A stretch of 64,000 bases of DNA, taken from Globisporangium splendens (Eukaryota > Oomycota > Peronosporomycetes > Pythiales > Pythiaceae). Within the stretch, counting starts at the first letter, position 1. Every line of letters begins with the position of its first letter. The position numbers and the translations under genes were made by a program. The notes under the pieces are model-generated. The model searched no databases. It saw only the letters and a list, made by a program, of their open reading frames with translations, and was not told the origin of the DNA. Shown in pieces: positions 52,183 to 63,416 of this stretch. The stretch is taken from positions 223,105-287,104 of the forward strand of contig VFIW01000059.1 in assembly GCA_006386115.1 (NCBI GenBank). Reading direction: 5' to 3'.

Positions 52183-52732
52183 TCAGTCCGCATGAGTACA
52201 GTAGCTGCGGTCCTTTACAGTACGGAGTTGAAGTAAAGAGAGGGGGCAATTGCTACCCAGAATGCGCGCATCACTGAACACAGCAAATTTGAGGTAAGCG
52301 GAGGTGCTACTGGGCCATTGGCTATGTTGGTCAATAACGAGTGTTGGGTGTTGAGGTATGCTCGCTGGCATAGACCGTTGATTCCGACGTTGACGCAGAC
52401 TTGGAATCCATAACTGCATTTGCCAAGAAGTCTGCTGCCGAGTTGAACGCTCGCTTAACGTGATGCCACGCCACACAAGTGAATTCGCTGCTGAGATATT
52501 CAATGCGACCGGCTGTGGACTGGAGCGACGCTGCTCGAACTTGAGCCCTGCTGGCCATTCGGGTATCGATCTTGTTGCTGCTGCTCAAGATTTCGAGGCG
52601 GGTAGGAGTCCATTCTATGGCCGTCCATGCTTGCGCGAGATCGTCCTTGAATACTACATATTCGCACTTGTTGTCAGTGACGGTCGGACCTTGGTAGTCG
52701 TACCCGCAACAAAGAAGGTCCCATTGCACTAG
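52183..52732 (-). pseudogene. RNase H fragment of a LINE-type element
   Basis: The minus-strand frame 52729-52331 reads like the second half of a reverse-transcriptase RNase H: CEYVVFKDDLAQAWTAIEW, LEILSSSNKIDTRMAS, then VAWHHVKRAFNSAADFLANAVMD. The last part matches the end of the RNase H in the LINE at 4856-6289 (YHHYRAFNKMADSAANLAMD). The catalytic DGGS part is missing, so it is an old fragment. Confidence 0.65.
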
Positions 52733-53093
52733 TGTCGATATGGCACTCTGCTAGAACCCAACCACCTTCACCTGGACATTAGGGAGTTAACGACGTCGCT
52801 TGAAAAGGCTTGTCTCGATCTCGTATGTGATGTCTCGTATTCATCCATCATTTTGATATCCATAAAGCTGAAGCGAGCATTTATAAACACTCTGCTCGTG
52901 ATGCTGGTTGTTAAAATGCTTCTTTTATTTGACTTTGCCTGTGTTAAGAGCACGGGGGGTGCTTCCAGTAATTGCAGAGAACGAATACCACTACGGCAAA
53001 ACGACGAAGCTTTGTAGGTGTCTGAAAACACCACCCGATGAGTATATGGTATTATAGAGCAGTTGTAGCTCTCGCTATTCGATACTCGCGCGT
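52733..53093. other. Intergenic region, nothing recognised
   Basis: This is the 3' region of the solute-binding protein gene, about 360 bp without recognisable genes or repeats. Confidence 0.4.
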
Positions 53094-54167
53094 TTAGTTG
53101 CGGCCAGGGTACAACCCAAGAAAGCCTGGAGTTGGCGCGCCTTGGACTTCGCCAAAGTACAGCGCAAAGGTCTGCTTCCACATCTCCACGCGCTCACGGT
53201 CCTCCATGAACTTCGCGAACTCGGCCACATTCGCTTGAGGAACGTCCCAGGCTGGCTTTGTCTGGCCGTTTGTGAGTGGGATATCTTTGCGCACAGTCCA
53301 GCCAGTGTAGCCGTTCATCTTTTGGACCTCTTCGGACGCGAGCCAGTTGACGAGCAACTTGGCCGCGGCGACGTTCTTCGCCTTCTTCAAGATTGCAACG
53401 CGTTGACCCCACGCAAGGAACGGGTAGTTACCTGCGATAGCAGGGCTCAAGTCACCTCCACCACCAACAGAGATAGCCTTCTTACCAGCGGCGACGAGTT
53501 CATCAGCGGTGTTGGAGCCGCGGTTAAACGACACACCTTGAGCAGCAAACTTCGCAGCCCACTCCCAGCCGTACTTCTCCACGTACTTCGCGAACAGGAA
53601 CAAGACGGCGTCGTCGTCGTGAGGGTACGACGAAGCGATGAGACCCTTGTACTTTGGATCCGTGAGGTCGAGTGGAGTTGCTGGAGCTGGCAAGCTGCCG
53701 AGCGTAGTCGCGTTGGAGCCGTACGTGAACCCGAAAACGATGTAGCCGAACCAGGCGCCGTTGGGGTCCTTGAAGATGTCGTTGATTTTCGAGAAGTTGG
53801 CAGGTCTGTAGTGCAACAGCCTGCCTTCTTCTTCCCAGCGTGGGAAATCTTGCAGCGTCTGCAAGGCCACGACGTCCGGGACGAGCGAGTTCGTCTCGAG
53901 CTGGTTGTCGACGCGCACATTGTGGTACTTGCTGTAGTCAACGACGAGCGTGAGGTTGATCTTGGGGAACGCCGCGTTGAATGAAGCCTTGAGGGCATCT
54001 TGCTGCGTTGGCGTGTCCCCACCGTGATAAAGCACGAGCTTGCCGCCTTCCTTGATCGCATCTTGGTAGAGCTGATCGATCGTCTTGGTCTCTTCCTGGG
54101 ACAGAAGAGCGTTGCTACTGCCGATCACGAGCGACGCGAGGAAGGCAATGGCGGAGATAATTCTCAT
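53094..54167 (-). CDS. Secreted periplasmic-type solute-binding protein (ABC family 1-like)
   Basis: Single-exon gene of 357 aa from ATG 54167. Residues 1-20 form a signal peptide (MRIISAIAFLASLVIGSSNA) with a likely cut after SNA. The mature part has the two-lobed binding-protein pattern of bacterial iron(III)/thiamine-type extracellular solute-binding proteins: IKEGGKLVLYHGGD, FNAAFPKINLTLVVDYSK, VPDVVALQTLQDFPRW, DLTDPKYKGLIASSYP, LVNWLASEEVQKMNGYTGW. In bacteria such proteins deliver ligand to an ABC importer; no permease or ATPase is nearby, and in an oomycete it would be secreted, perhaps scavenging iron or another ligand. A bacterial origin by horizontal transfer is likely but untested. 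Intact, with conventional codon use. Confidence 0.88.
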   Translation of the reverse strand: MRIISAIAFLASLVIGSSNALLSQEETKTIDQLYQDAIKEGGKLVLYHGGDTPTQQDALKASFNAAFPKINLTLVVDYSKYHNVRVDNQLETNSLVPDVVALQTLQDFPRWEEEGRLLHYRPANFSKINDIFKDPNGAWFGYIVFGFTYGSNATTLGSLPAPATPLDLTDPKYKGLIASSYPHDDDAVLFLFAKYVEKYGWEWAAKFAAQGVSFNRGSNTADELVAAGKKAISVGGGGDLSPAIAGNYPFLAWGQRVAILKKAKNVAAAKLLVNWLASEEVQKMNGYTGWTVRKDIPLTNGQTKPAWDVPQANVAEFAKFMEDRERVEMWKQTFALYFGEVQGAPTPGFLGLYPGRN

Positions 54168-55129
54168 CGTTGGCTGTCTGGGAAATTCGGAGCTGTGGAC
54201 TACTTGGAAGAATCGGATATGAGCAGCCCGGTTGGATCTTGGGCTCGTGGAGGAGCAAGCGCCTCACCAACAAGCAGTCGTGTTAAGCTCCAAAGAGCTG
54301 GAGATTGATTACCATGAAGGGGGCCAATCAGTGCGACAGCAGTGGGAGCAGCAAAGCAATGCAGGATGCCATAACGCGAAGAAACGAAGACTTTCGCGCT
54401 GTACAGCCAATCAGCAGCGTGAATCGTTTCTCGTCATGAAGTTCGCATTACCGCTACGTAATCATGCAGTTGGACCTCTCCACTCGCATGGACAATTTGT
54501 CTTCCTTCGACAAGTTGTCCTCACAGTAACGAGAGGGGGAAGCTGTGCACTGAACAGAGTAGGCACGAAAGGGTAGAACCGCAATCCCGACCCTGGATTT
54601 GTGCCCCAGAAGCAAAGCCTTTCACAAAGCATGCAGTCTGTCTCAACTTTTCCCATCTTCGAACACGTCAGCTCAAAGCATCTGATACCATTCGACAGAC
54701 TAATCATAGCGAGAAATCCGCACCACTCCTCGCGGTCCAGCTGGACGGCGTTTAGGAAAAAATGGTTGTCGCTCAAGAAAATGCCCAACTCGGAGAATCA
54801 CGCTTGAAATTGATCGTTTTTTGTAGTCAACTTGCAGCGTGAACAACAAGGTGTTAGGACTTCACAACTACCAGCGCGTTGTCCCTGGTTTGTTGCAAGC
54901 ACAAATAGTTCAACCAGCTTTTGATTTGGTTATCCCCAGACTTCCGACTTTCCGTATCAAGCAGAATGATGTACATGAAAACTACGTACAAACCTCTATC
55001 AGTTCAATATGTAGTCCAACAAATACAACAGGTAATTGGCAACAGAATGCTGTATGCGATGATTGAGACTGAATATGGATTTTGTTGGCAGAGTAGATCC
55101 CAAAAATACAACCGCACGCATTTGCATCG
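54168..55129. other. Intergenic region upstream of the solute-binding gene
   Basis: No gene supported. An initiator-like site for the minus-strand gene lies at 54211-54224. Open frames such as 54232-54576 (+) show no recognisable features. Confidence 0.45.
54211..54224 (-). promoter_or_regulatory. Candidate initiator-like site, solute-binding gene
   Basis: GCTCATATCCGATT on the minus strand resembles the oomycete GCTCATTY initiator, about 45-57 bp before the ATG at 54167. Confidence 0.35.
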
Positions 55130-55287
55130 ACTCGCGCATTCATCTTTATAAGGTGAGGTATATTTAGGTTCATCGTCGTGACCTACAATATCCATTCTCC
55201 AAACTAAACTTCATTACGAATTTCACATAGGAGTGTAAATGTGTCTATAGCGCGGTTTGCACTAGAGGATGCAACTCGCGCATTCAT
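55130..55287 (-). mobile_element. 130-bp 3'-end LINE insertion with 14-bp target-site duplications
   Basis: The segment 55144-55273 matches the 3' end of the LINE at 4755-4880 with only a handful of differences, in the same orientation, and covers its last few codons and 3' untranslated region. It is flanked by perfect copies of ACTCGCGCATTCAT at 55130-55143 and 55274-55287. This is an extremely 5'-truncated LINE copy, or a short non-autonomous element using the same 3' end. Confidence 0.9.
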
Positions 55288-55474
55288 TGTGCACGACGTG
55301 TGTGCTGCCTAGATGTGCTCGCGCTCTTTGAGTCTGTTCGTTAGCCCGCTGGTCTCACACTGCTGACAGACACCTAATTGCCACCATCTGTCTATTGTTC
55401 AATAAGCATTTTTCCTTTAGACCTTGTTGTTTCGTCCCACACCAGTCGCAGAAGCTCTGTGCCAGTCACACATC

Positions 55475-55938
55475 TGTGACGATGTCACCCAAAATATGCC
55501 TGGATAATTCCCTTTTTATCCCTGAGTTCGTGGGTGATTGATTATGCAATGGGGCTTCCCATTACATGGGCTCTTGGGTACAAAGAACGAGGATCATACC
55601 CACACGGGTTCTACCACTCTCTACAAACTCACCCGTTAACCCATCAACACTCTATGTAGCCAATTGCATTTTTAGTCAATAAGAACATTCCATTAAAGTT
55701 TAATCTCATTGGATGATAGTCGGATCGGACACCCGACTATCTACCAATCGAAGACGCCGTAGGAACAACCCATCAGATTTGCATTTCAAACCATAAGGTT
55801 TCAATTCACTTCTCTCTTTGCACGTTATCGCGCAAAGCTCCCTTCCTTCTTTTGGGCACAGCGTCACCGCTGTGCCCTTCCTCTCACTTGCGCTTCCTCG
55901 ACGCACGTATGCACCGTGTAATGGGGATTCCCGTTACA
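55475..55938 (+). repeat. LTR of element F (5' LTR)
   Basis: The right end CCCGTTACA at 55938 is set by the primer binding site that follows (TGGTAGCACTTT from 55941). The left end at TGTGACGATG (about 55475) is inferred from the matching terminal bases. It differs from the other LTR types in the window. Confidence 0.6.
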
Positions 55939-55940
55939 AC

Positions 55941-55957
55941 TGGTAGCACTTTGTGGT
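55941..55957 (+). other. Primer binding site of element F
   Basis: TGGTAGCACTTTGTGGT, 2 nt after the LTR, sharing the first eleven bases with elements B to E. Confidence 0.7.
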
Positions 55958-55988
55958 CCGTCCAACCACAGAGCAAGAACCGTCAGCG

Positions 55989-56982
55989 ATGAATGCTGAC
56001 GAAGAAACCATGTTGGGTGTCGATCCCGCGTCAACTGCGAGTCCGACAATCACGCGGGATGATTGCCTCCACTTGAGTGACCTCGAGTGGAGTGCCCTGC
56101 AACAACTGGGGAAGGTCGTTGGTGAAAAGGCAATCTTCGCCATCCTCGCCACCTGCCCGCCGGAGCAGCATCGCCTCACGGCGATTGGGTTCCTACAGAA
56201 GGAGGCAGAGGAGCGTGGAAGAGAAGCAACCCGCGCAGTTGCTGCGCAAGTACAACCCCCACGACAGAAAGCTGTAAAGCTTGATGTCGCGAAGTATGGC
56301 GGAGGAGACAAGGAGCCTCTCCTCCGATGGTTCGTTGAAATCGCGCAACGATTCGCTCTGGGTAAATCCATGACCCAGAGCAACAGGTCGATTTCGCGAT
56401 GTCCAAGCTCGCTGGGAGAGCGAAGAGCTGGGCATTCGGTCGACGAATGGCCGACCACCACTGCTTCTCCACACTTGCGGAATTCAAAAGCGACATTCGA
56501 GCCGCTTTTGAGCCACCAAAGTCGGAATTCCGTACTCGCACGGAATTCCTTGAGATCCGACAGGATAGACGCGACCTTCACGCGTATATCCAACATACTC
56601 GATACTTGGTATCAAGTATCGTGTCAGAGCCGATCGGCATGGCGACGCAAGTCGCCACGTCCATGAAAGGCTTGACGGACGGTCTCGTCAAGACCTACCT
56701 ATTCCGGGAATACCCGGAAACGCTAGAGCAAGCAATCGCTCTGGCGTTGCAAGAAGACTTCAGCGCGAAGCAAGCACGGCTTCACGCGAACCCCCACCGT
56801 GCCGCGCAATTCCGGCACGTGAAGCCCTCTCCGCGCAATAACGGAGCGGAACCAATGGATCTCTCATTGGTACAAACCTCGACGGTTCGAAAGAAAACCG
56901 TCGACAAGCGCAAGCAGCGTTGCCACCACTGCCCGAAACTGGGGCACTTCTCTTACGAGTGCCGAGCGGTGCAGCCCGCTCC
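55989..56982 (+). pseudogene. gag: Gag of element F, frameshifted and cut by element E
   Basis: It starts MNADEETMLGVDPAST. The first frame has LSDLEWSALQQLGKVVGEKAIFAIL and LLRWFVEIAQRF. Near 56345-56370 the sequence changes frame and continues with MSKLAGRAKSWAFGRRMAD, REYPETLEQAIALALQEDF and a CCHC knuckle (CHHCPKLGHFSYEC). At 56983 the LTR of element E begins, so the tail and all of pol, if present, lie beyond the right edge. A divergent relative of the B/E group gag. Confidence 0.85.
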
Positions 56983-57592
56983 TGTAATGGGCTAAGGCTG
57001 CCATTACATGCAAGGTGGCTCTTTGTGTGTGTCACACACCACCTTGTGAAAGTGCATTGTGGGTGCGAAGATATTGGGTGAAGCACATAAAAGTGATCCC
57101 CACATGCACAGGTGACGTCATCGTCTGACGTCAGAGCAATCTGTGTCTGAGTTGAGTGTTGGTCGCTCGCAATCATTGAGATTCGGCGTGATTACGCACA
57201 ACAGTACTCGAAACATGTGAATGATGGTTCCTACTTGGGAAACAACACTGGTGATGAGACCGACGTGTCTCTACCACCTGAAGTGAGTGACGTGAGCCAA
57301 TCACTTCGCAGGGAATCTTCGCGGTACTTCAAGTTCAAGTTTCTCGAAGATCCCGTAGGTTCAACCTCAGTGTACCCAAGGTTTTATATATCAGGTTCAT
57401 AGGTTTTATTTCTGCATGTTTAAGTTTTATGCATAAAACCTCTAGGAAGCCCTAGTAGTGTTTTACATGTAGTGTCAGGAACCATAAGCTCATTTCAATT
57501 CAGTTGCATTTTTGCCAAGTTCCCCTCAAGTCTTCCTCTTCAAGCGCAAGCGTGCGTGCTGTGTTTGAGGCTGTCTCGGATAGCCTCTTACA
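56983..57592 (+). repeat. LTR of element E (5' LTR, type 2)
   Basis: 610 bp, TGTAATGGGC...CCTCTTACA. Contains the CRE-like pair at 57113-57120 and 57126-57133 and a TATATA box near 57385. Confidence 0.92.
57113..57133. promoter_or_regulatory. Paired CRE-like palindromes in 5' LTR of element E
   Basis: TGACGTCA at 57113-57120 and 57126-57133, in the U3-side part of the LTR, about 260 bp before a TATATA sequence. Confidence 0.7.
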
Positions 57593-57594
57593 CC

Positions 57595-57611
57595 TGGTAG
57601 CACTTCGTAGT
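57595..57611 (+). other. Primer binding site of element E
   Basis: TGGTAGCACTTCGTAGT, 2 nt after the LTR. Confidence 0.75.
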
Positions 57612-57700
57612 CCTTCCAACGACCAAGTCAAGACTCTACACAGACCGCTTGTGTAGCGTGCGCGGACATTCCAAGACCCCCTGTTCGATTGTGAGAAACA

Positions 57701-58744
57701 ATGGAAGGGATGGAGACGCCGATGGGTACGATGCCTGCAGAGACCGTGGAGCTGACGAATGAGCATTTCCCTCATTTGTCTAGCCACGAGTGGGCAGCCC
57801 TCGAGCGTATGCGAGCAGTCATCGGTGAGGCAGCTGCAATCAGCTTGCTGAGATCAGCGTCACCGGATGAGCAGAGGAATGCGGCTACGAGCTTCATGCA
57901 TCACGAGATCATGAACACTCATCGACAGCCTGCAACTCCTGTCACGACGATGAGAGTGGCGCCTCTGAAGCTCGATGTATCTCCGTACCGTGGCGGAGAA
58001 AACGAACCTCTAGCGAGATGGTTCGTTGAGTTGGATGCAGCTATCACTGCAAGGCAACTACGGGACCCAATGCAGCAAGTGTTGTTTGCGATGTCAAACC
58101 TTGCGGGTCGAGCCAAGAGTTGGGCGTATGGGAAGCGATTGGCGGAGCCACATTGCTTCTACGACCTGGACGACTTCAAACGAGGGCTGAAGAGAGCTTT
58201 TGAGCCTCCGCAGAGCGAATTTCGAGCTCGTGCTGAGTTCTTAAAGCTTCGTCAGGGTAGATACGACCTACACTCGTACGCTCAACGAGCACGATACCTT
58301 GTGTCAAGTATCGTGAATGAGCCGATTGATGTCTCAACGCAAGTTGTGACATTCATGGCAGGACTCAATGACGGTCCGATTCGGAACCAGCTGTTCCGCG
58401 AGTATCCGAAGACGCTGGGTGAAACCATCGAGCGAGCGATGCAAGAAGAATTCAGCATCAAGCAAGCCAAGTTCAACGGTTTCGGCCCTCGTCCTGTTCG
58501 ACAACACGCAGTCACACACGACGGTCCAGAACCGATGGACATCTCGTATGCCGATGCGACTACAAGCAGATACCCACGCAATGACGGGAAGTGTTTCCGT
58601 TGTGGCAAGCCCGGTCACATCGCGAGAAATTGCAAGGTGTCCTTGCCAAGCCAGCAAGCGACACACGGTTCGCAATCGAATCGACCAGGCAGAGGCCGAC
58701 GATTCGAGCGTTCCCAACAGCCAAAAAACGGGAACGACCAGTAG
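57701..58744 (+). CDS. gag: Gag of element E
   Basis: 347 aa from ATG 57701 (MEGMETPMGTMPAETVELTN). Capsid-like core at about residues 90-260 (ARWFVELDAAITARQLRDP, NLAGRAKSWAYGKRL, SYAQRARYLVSSI) and a CCHC knuckle (CFRCGKPGHIARNC near residue 300), then a basic tail. Nearly identical to element D gag. The pol frame overlaps its 3' end. Confidence 0.93.
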   Translation: MEGMETPMGTMPAETVELTNEHFPHLSSHEWAALERMRAVIGEAAAISLLRSASPDEQRNAATSFMHHEIMNTHRQPATPVTTMRVAPLKLDVSPYRGGENEPLARWFVELDAAITARQLRDPMQQVLFAMSNLAGRAKSWAYGKRLAEPHCFYDLDDFKRGLKRAFEPPQSEFRARAEFLKLRQGRYDLHSYAQRARYLVSSIVNEPIDVSTQVVTFMAGLNDGPIRNQLFREYPKTLGETIERAMQEEFSIKQAKFNGFGPRPVRQHAVTHDGPEPMDISYADATTSRYPRNDGKCFRCGKPGHIARNCKVSLPSQQATHGSQSNRPGRGRRFERSQQPKNGNDQ

Positions 58745-61700
58745 GAGCGGGGCTCCCTACTGGGCGAACAAAGAGTTCTGTGAATGTCGTGGAAGCGCAG
58801 AACTCTTGCCCCGATGTGCGCAATGCACATGAAGTTTCCGCGAATAGATGTGAGCGTGTCGAGCAAGGGCCAGCCTTGATAGTCCACAAGGTTAAGGTAG
58901 ATGGTTATTCAGAACCTCTACGGGCTCTTGTAGACACTGGTGCGTCGAACAATTTTGTCCGCACACAAGTGGTGAGAAGGCAAGGTTTGGACCTGCCTAA
59001 CTCAAACAAGGAAATGATCGTTCGCTTGGCGAATGGATCGAAAGTGATGATGCCTAAGCGCGTGTTGCGTATGGCAATCGAATGTGATGATTTCCGAGGT
59101 GAAGACGAGTTTATAGCACTCGACCTCGATGACAAGTTTGATCTGATTCTGGGAATGCCCTGGTTGAGAAGGTACCAACCGAGCATTGACTGGAAGAAGA
59201 AGAAGATCAGCGTCGACAAGCAAGTCGACGAAGACCTCGGCTGCCTGGCAGCAAGAGAGGTAATTTGGGCATATACCTCTGTGGAAGATGTGTCTAATGA
59301 GAGTCAGGCGTGCGATGGCCCCTCACACTCAAATGACAAGCCCGTGAAGACCACTGGAGGTGGAGTAGTCAGGCGCCAGAAAAAGACTGCTCCTGTAGCC
59401 AAGAGCGATGTGGAGTTCCGCTCTGGCAGGGTTAAAGAAGACAAGAAGACCGACGAAGAAGAACGAAGATCTGCAAGCGTCCCTGATCAAGACACAAGAG
59501 AAGCAGAAGATGAAGTGAAGAGACAAGAACAAGCCACTTCAAGCGAATATGTGAACGTCGCAGTCTACAATGAAGAAGGTGACAGCCAGATAGTGCGTCA
59601 CGTACAAGTTGAAAATCCTCCAAGTCTGGCTCAAGAATTGATTTCCTTGCCGTTGATGAGCAAGAAGACGCTCAAGCGTAGCCTGGCGAAAGGCGAAATT
59701 TCGCAAATTTGTGCGATCGTCGATGAAGCTGCCGACGATGTCATCAACACTGCGGAAGTGTTAGATGAGAAGACACGGAAGGAAAGGTTTGACGAGCAGT
59801 CGTGGGACGCTCTAAAGACAAACCCCGTGTATGGACTTGTCAAGGAATATGCGGACATATTCCCAGACAAAGTGCCTGACGAATTGCCGCAAGACAGAGG
59901 CATTCGTCACGAGATAGATGTACTTCCGGGAACGAAGTACTGTATCACGAGGCAATGGCCGCTACCGAAGGAACAAGTCGATGCGATCGACGAGTTCTTC
60001 GCGCAGCGACAGAAGGCTGGCCATGTGCGCGAGAGCAAGTCTCCGCACTGTAGTCCCACCTTCTGTGTAAAGAAGCCACAGGTGGTTGGCGTATTGTTCA
60101 TGCATTCAACAAATTGAATGATGCGACCATACCTGCTCAGACCCCAGTTCCACGTAAGGATATGATCCTTGATGGAATGGTCGGCAGCACTGTCTTTAGC
60201 GCGGTCGATCTGAAAGATGGATTCTATCAGATTCGTATGCGTGAGAGCGATGTACCATTTACAGCAGTAAGCACCCCTAGTGGTATGCTGTGGGAATGGA
60301 TGGTGATGCCACAAGGTCTGAAGAACGCACCAGCAACTTTCAACAGAATGGTCACGAATGTACTTCGTCCATTGAGAGAGTTTGCACCGAGCTACTTGGA
60401 CGATATCTTCGTCCACAGTAAGGCTTTGGGAAAGGAGAAGGATGTTGATGTTCATCTTGAACATCTCCGTCAAGTTTTTCAGGTTATGCGTGAAAACAAA
60501 TTATACGCTAACTTGAAGAAATGCATCTTCTTCGCCCCTGAGATCCCTGTACTCGGTTGCTTTGTTGGCAAGAATGGCGTTCGAGCTGACCCTGAGAAAG
60601 TCAAGGCTATTGACGATTGGCCTACTCCTCAGAATGTCAAACAACTACGCCAGTGGTTGGGTTTGGCGAACTACCTGCACAAATACACACGCAATTACGC
60701 AGCATTAGTGCAGCCTCTCACGAGTCTCTTGAAAAAGGACAATGAGTGGGAGTGGTCTGAGGAACATCAGGCAGCGTTTGCTGAAGCGAAGAAGAGCTTA
60801 AGAGAAGCTCCTGTCCTAGCTCTCGCAGATCATGAGGAGCCGTTCCATGTAGTCTGCGATGCGAGCGATTATGCCATCGGGTGTGCACTGATGCAACACG
60901 ATGGTGAGGGCAAAGAAAGAGTTGTGTCGCATCAATCACGACAACCCAGGCCCGCAGAAAGGAACTATCCGGTCCATAACAAAGAACTTTTGGCCATGAA
61001 GTATGCATTGGCAAAGTTCCGAGTCTATTTGCTTGGTGAGGAGCAGTTCGCTATTTACACTGATCACGCATCACTGCGGACAGCTGCAAAGACGCCTCAC
61101 CTATCGCAAAGAATGGCAAGATGGCTTTCCTTCTTTGCTGAGTATAACTTTGTTGTACACTACAAGCCCGGCAAGCCCAACATACTTGCTGACGCTTTGT
61201 CAAGACGTCCGGACTATGATCCGAAGAACAAGAGTGACGGCACGAACGGAGCGTGCCGACTCTGTGAAGACGTCAGCGCGATTGCTACGGGAGTGACAAG
61301 CACAATCCAAGAAGAAATCACTGAGGGCTACAAGCAAGACGAAGCATGCCAAGAACTGATCAAGTATTTCAAGAATCCCTCAGAGAAGGCACTCCAAAAC
61401 CTCCCACCAAGAGCAAGATCGCGTGTTCACCGTTACAGCATGCACAATGAGCTGCTGTACTATACGGTTGACGAAGGGGATCCAGCGAGGATCGTTGTCC
61501 CCAACGACGAAGGTCTGCGTCATCGACTCTTGTACGAGTATCATGGCAGTCCTTCGAGTGGTCATCTCGGACGTGAGAAAACGTTTCTCAACTTGTCTCG
61601 AGATTACTACTGGCCTCACATGTACAAGTGGGTTCGCAAGTATGTGCGTACTTGCGAAGTGTGCCAACGAGTGAAGCCCTCTGGCTCTACTCAGGCTCCA

Positions 61701-63416
61701 CTTCGTTCATTACATGTCCCGTCGGACAGTTGGAAGTCTGTGAGTATGGATTTCATATTCGGGCTTCCAAGGGACAAACATGGCAGGAATGGTATCCTGG
61801 TGTTTGTGGACCGATTCAGTAAGATGGTGCATCTTGCGCCTGTTTCGGACAAGATCTCTGCTGAGAAGACTGCCAAGGTCTTTGTAGACGTCATATTCCG
61901 TCTACACGGACTACCAGTCGAGATCGTGTCTGACCGTGACACCCGTTTCACGTCCAAGTTCTGGCGTGCACTGTTCGGACTTCTGGACACCAAGTTGTCC
62001 ATGTCAACAGCGGCACGCCCTGAAACGGACGGTCAAACAGAGCGAGTGAATCGCGTCCTTGAAGACGTGTTGCGCAGCTACGCAACGTCTTTCAAAGAGT
62101 GGAGTGAGTTTCTCCCTCTTGCCGAGTTTGCGTTGAACAACTCCACGCATGTCTCGGCGGGTCACTCTCCATTTTATGTGAACTATGGCATTCATCCTCG
62201 AGTGCCTGCTTCCATAATGGGTGAGGTCTCTACCTTAAGTGGGGGAGGGACTCTGGCTCATGGTAACAAACCGAAGTCGTCTTACGACCTGAATGCTGCT
62301 TCCGAGTTAAAAGCGAATTTTGACTCGGTGAAACCCCTCGACGACCTAACGGGTCGTGAAGGGCAGCAAGTCGATGACTTTATCGTGAGGAGACAAGCCG
62401 TTGTGAGGTTTGTTCGAGACGCAATCGCGAAGGCTCAGGATCTGCAAAAGGAACAAGCAGACAAGAGCGGAAGGAAGAGCAAGCAAGTATATAAGATCAA
62501 TGATCATGTATTGCTTAGTACGGCTAACTTACCTGAACATGTAGTGTCTAACTTGGGGAGTTCGAAACTTCTGCCAAGATATATTGGGCCGTTCAGGGTA
62601 GTTAAATGCAATGGGGATGCATACACGCTAGACATACCTACACGCATGCGACTACACCCTACGTTCTACGTAGGTCGACTAAAGCCTTACCTTCCAAGTG
62701 GGTCAGCGAACCCTATAGAGCCCTTGACGGATGATCAAGTTGATCCTGAAGTCGCTCCACCAGCTCGCGAAGAGTCTGTAACTCATCGCCATGGAGCTTC
62801 TTCTCGGCATAAAGGCGCTGAAGCACATCAAAGGACTCGTCCTTTATTGCCTCCAACGCGAGAAGGCGACCATGATACTCCTTCCGAAGTATCTCAAGAG
62901 AAACCCCTGCCTCTTCCACAGAGCGCAGTAGACGTTCGCGATACGCATCACGAGCTTTCTCAGCCTTCTGGAGTCGTTCAAGCTCGGCTTGAATCTTCTC
63001 GAACCTTTGTTCGAAATGTGACTCCATTGCCGAACGCTGGGCAAGACCATCGAAGAGCAAGTCGATCTTCGACTCCTGCTCCTTCAACCGGTCTTCGAGT
63101 ACCGCGTTGCGAACTTCAAGAGCCTCGATCTGAGCACGGTGAGCACTCTTCCACTTCCAGAGTCGCTCAATCGTTTTCGCGTTCAGCCCCACCTCCTCTG
63201 ATCGATCATCAGGGAGAGCGTCGTTGGATCGTTGAGTCGATAGTCGATCATGAGGATCGATCGACTCGTCGTCGAGGAGAGAAGTCGTTGAACCGTCAAC
63301 GCTTCTACAGAGTACGGTGGCTTGGCTATCCACCGGACTCAGACACGTGGGAACCTCGAGAGACTCTTCAGTCTGATGTTCCCGACGTGGTTCACAGTTA
63401 CGAACAGAGCTTGTAG
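58591..63416 (+). pseudogene. pol: Pol of element E, single-base frameshift in the RT
   Basis: The first frame runs to 60117 and contains the protease (LVDTGASNNFV near residue 113 of the frame) and the start of the reverse transcriptase, up to SPTFCVKK. At about 60074 one G is missing compared with elements B and C. The reading then continues in the next frame from 60114 to 63416 with SYLDDIFVHS, RNase H (VVCDASDYAIGC, TDHASLRTA), integrase (VSMDFIFGL, VSDRDTRFT, ETDGQTERVN; the preceding His is Arg) and the chromodomain (RWIVESIVDHED...VRWLGYPPDSDTWEP). One indel is the only clear defect, so the copy is recent or the base is a sequencing error. Confidence 0.9.
58723..58763 (+). promoter_or_regulatory. 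-1 ribosomal frameshift site, element E
   Basis: Heptamer A AAA AAC (58723-58729) in the gag zero frame, an 8-nt spacer, then a stem CCAGTAGGAGC (58738-58748) with GCTCCCTACTGG (58752-58763), one bulged C. The gag stop TAG lies in the 5' arm. Confidence 0.82.

Noticed and set aside
53142..53984. 280-codon plus-strand frame opposite the solute-binding protein
   Set aside because: It is a reverse-complement shadow of a clear gene, without start context or domain.
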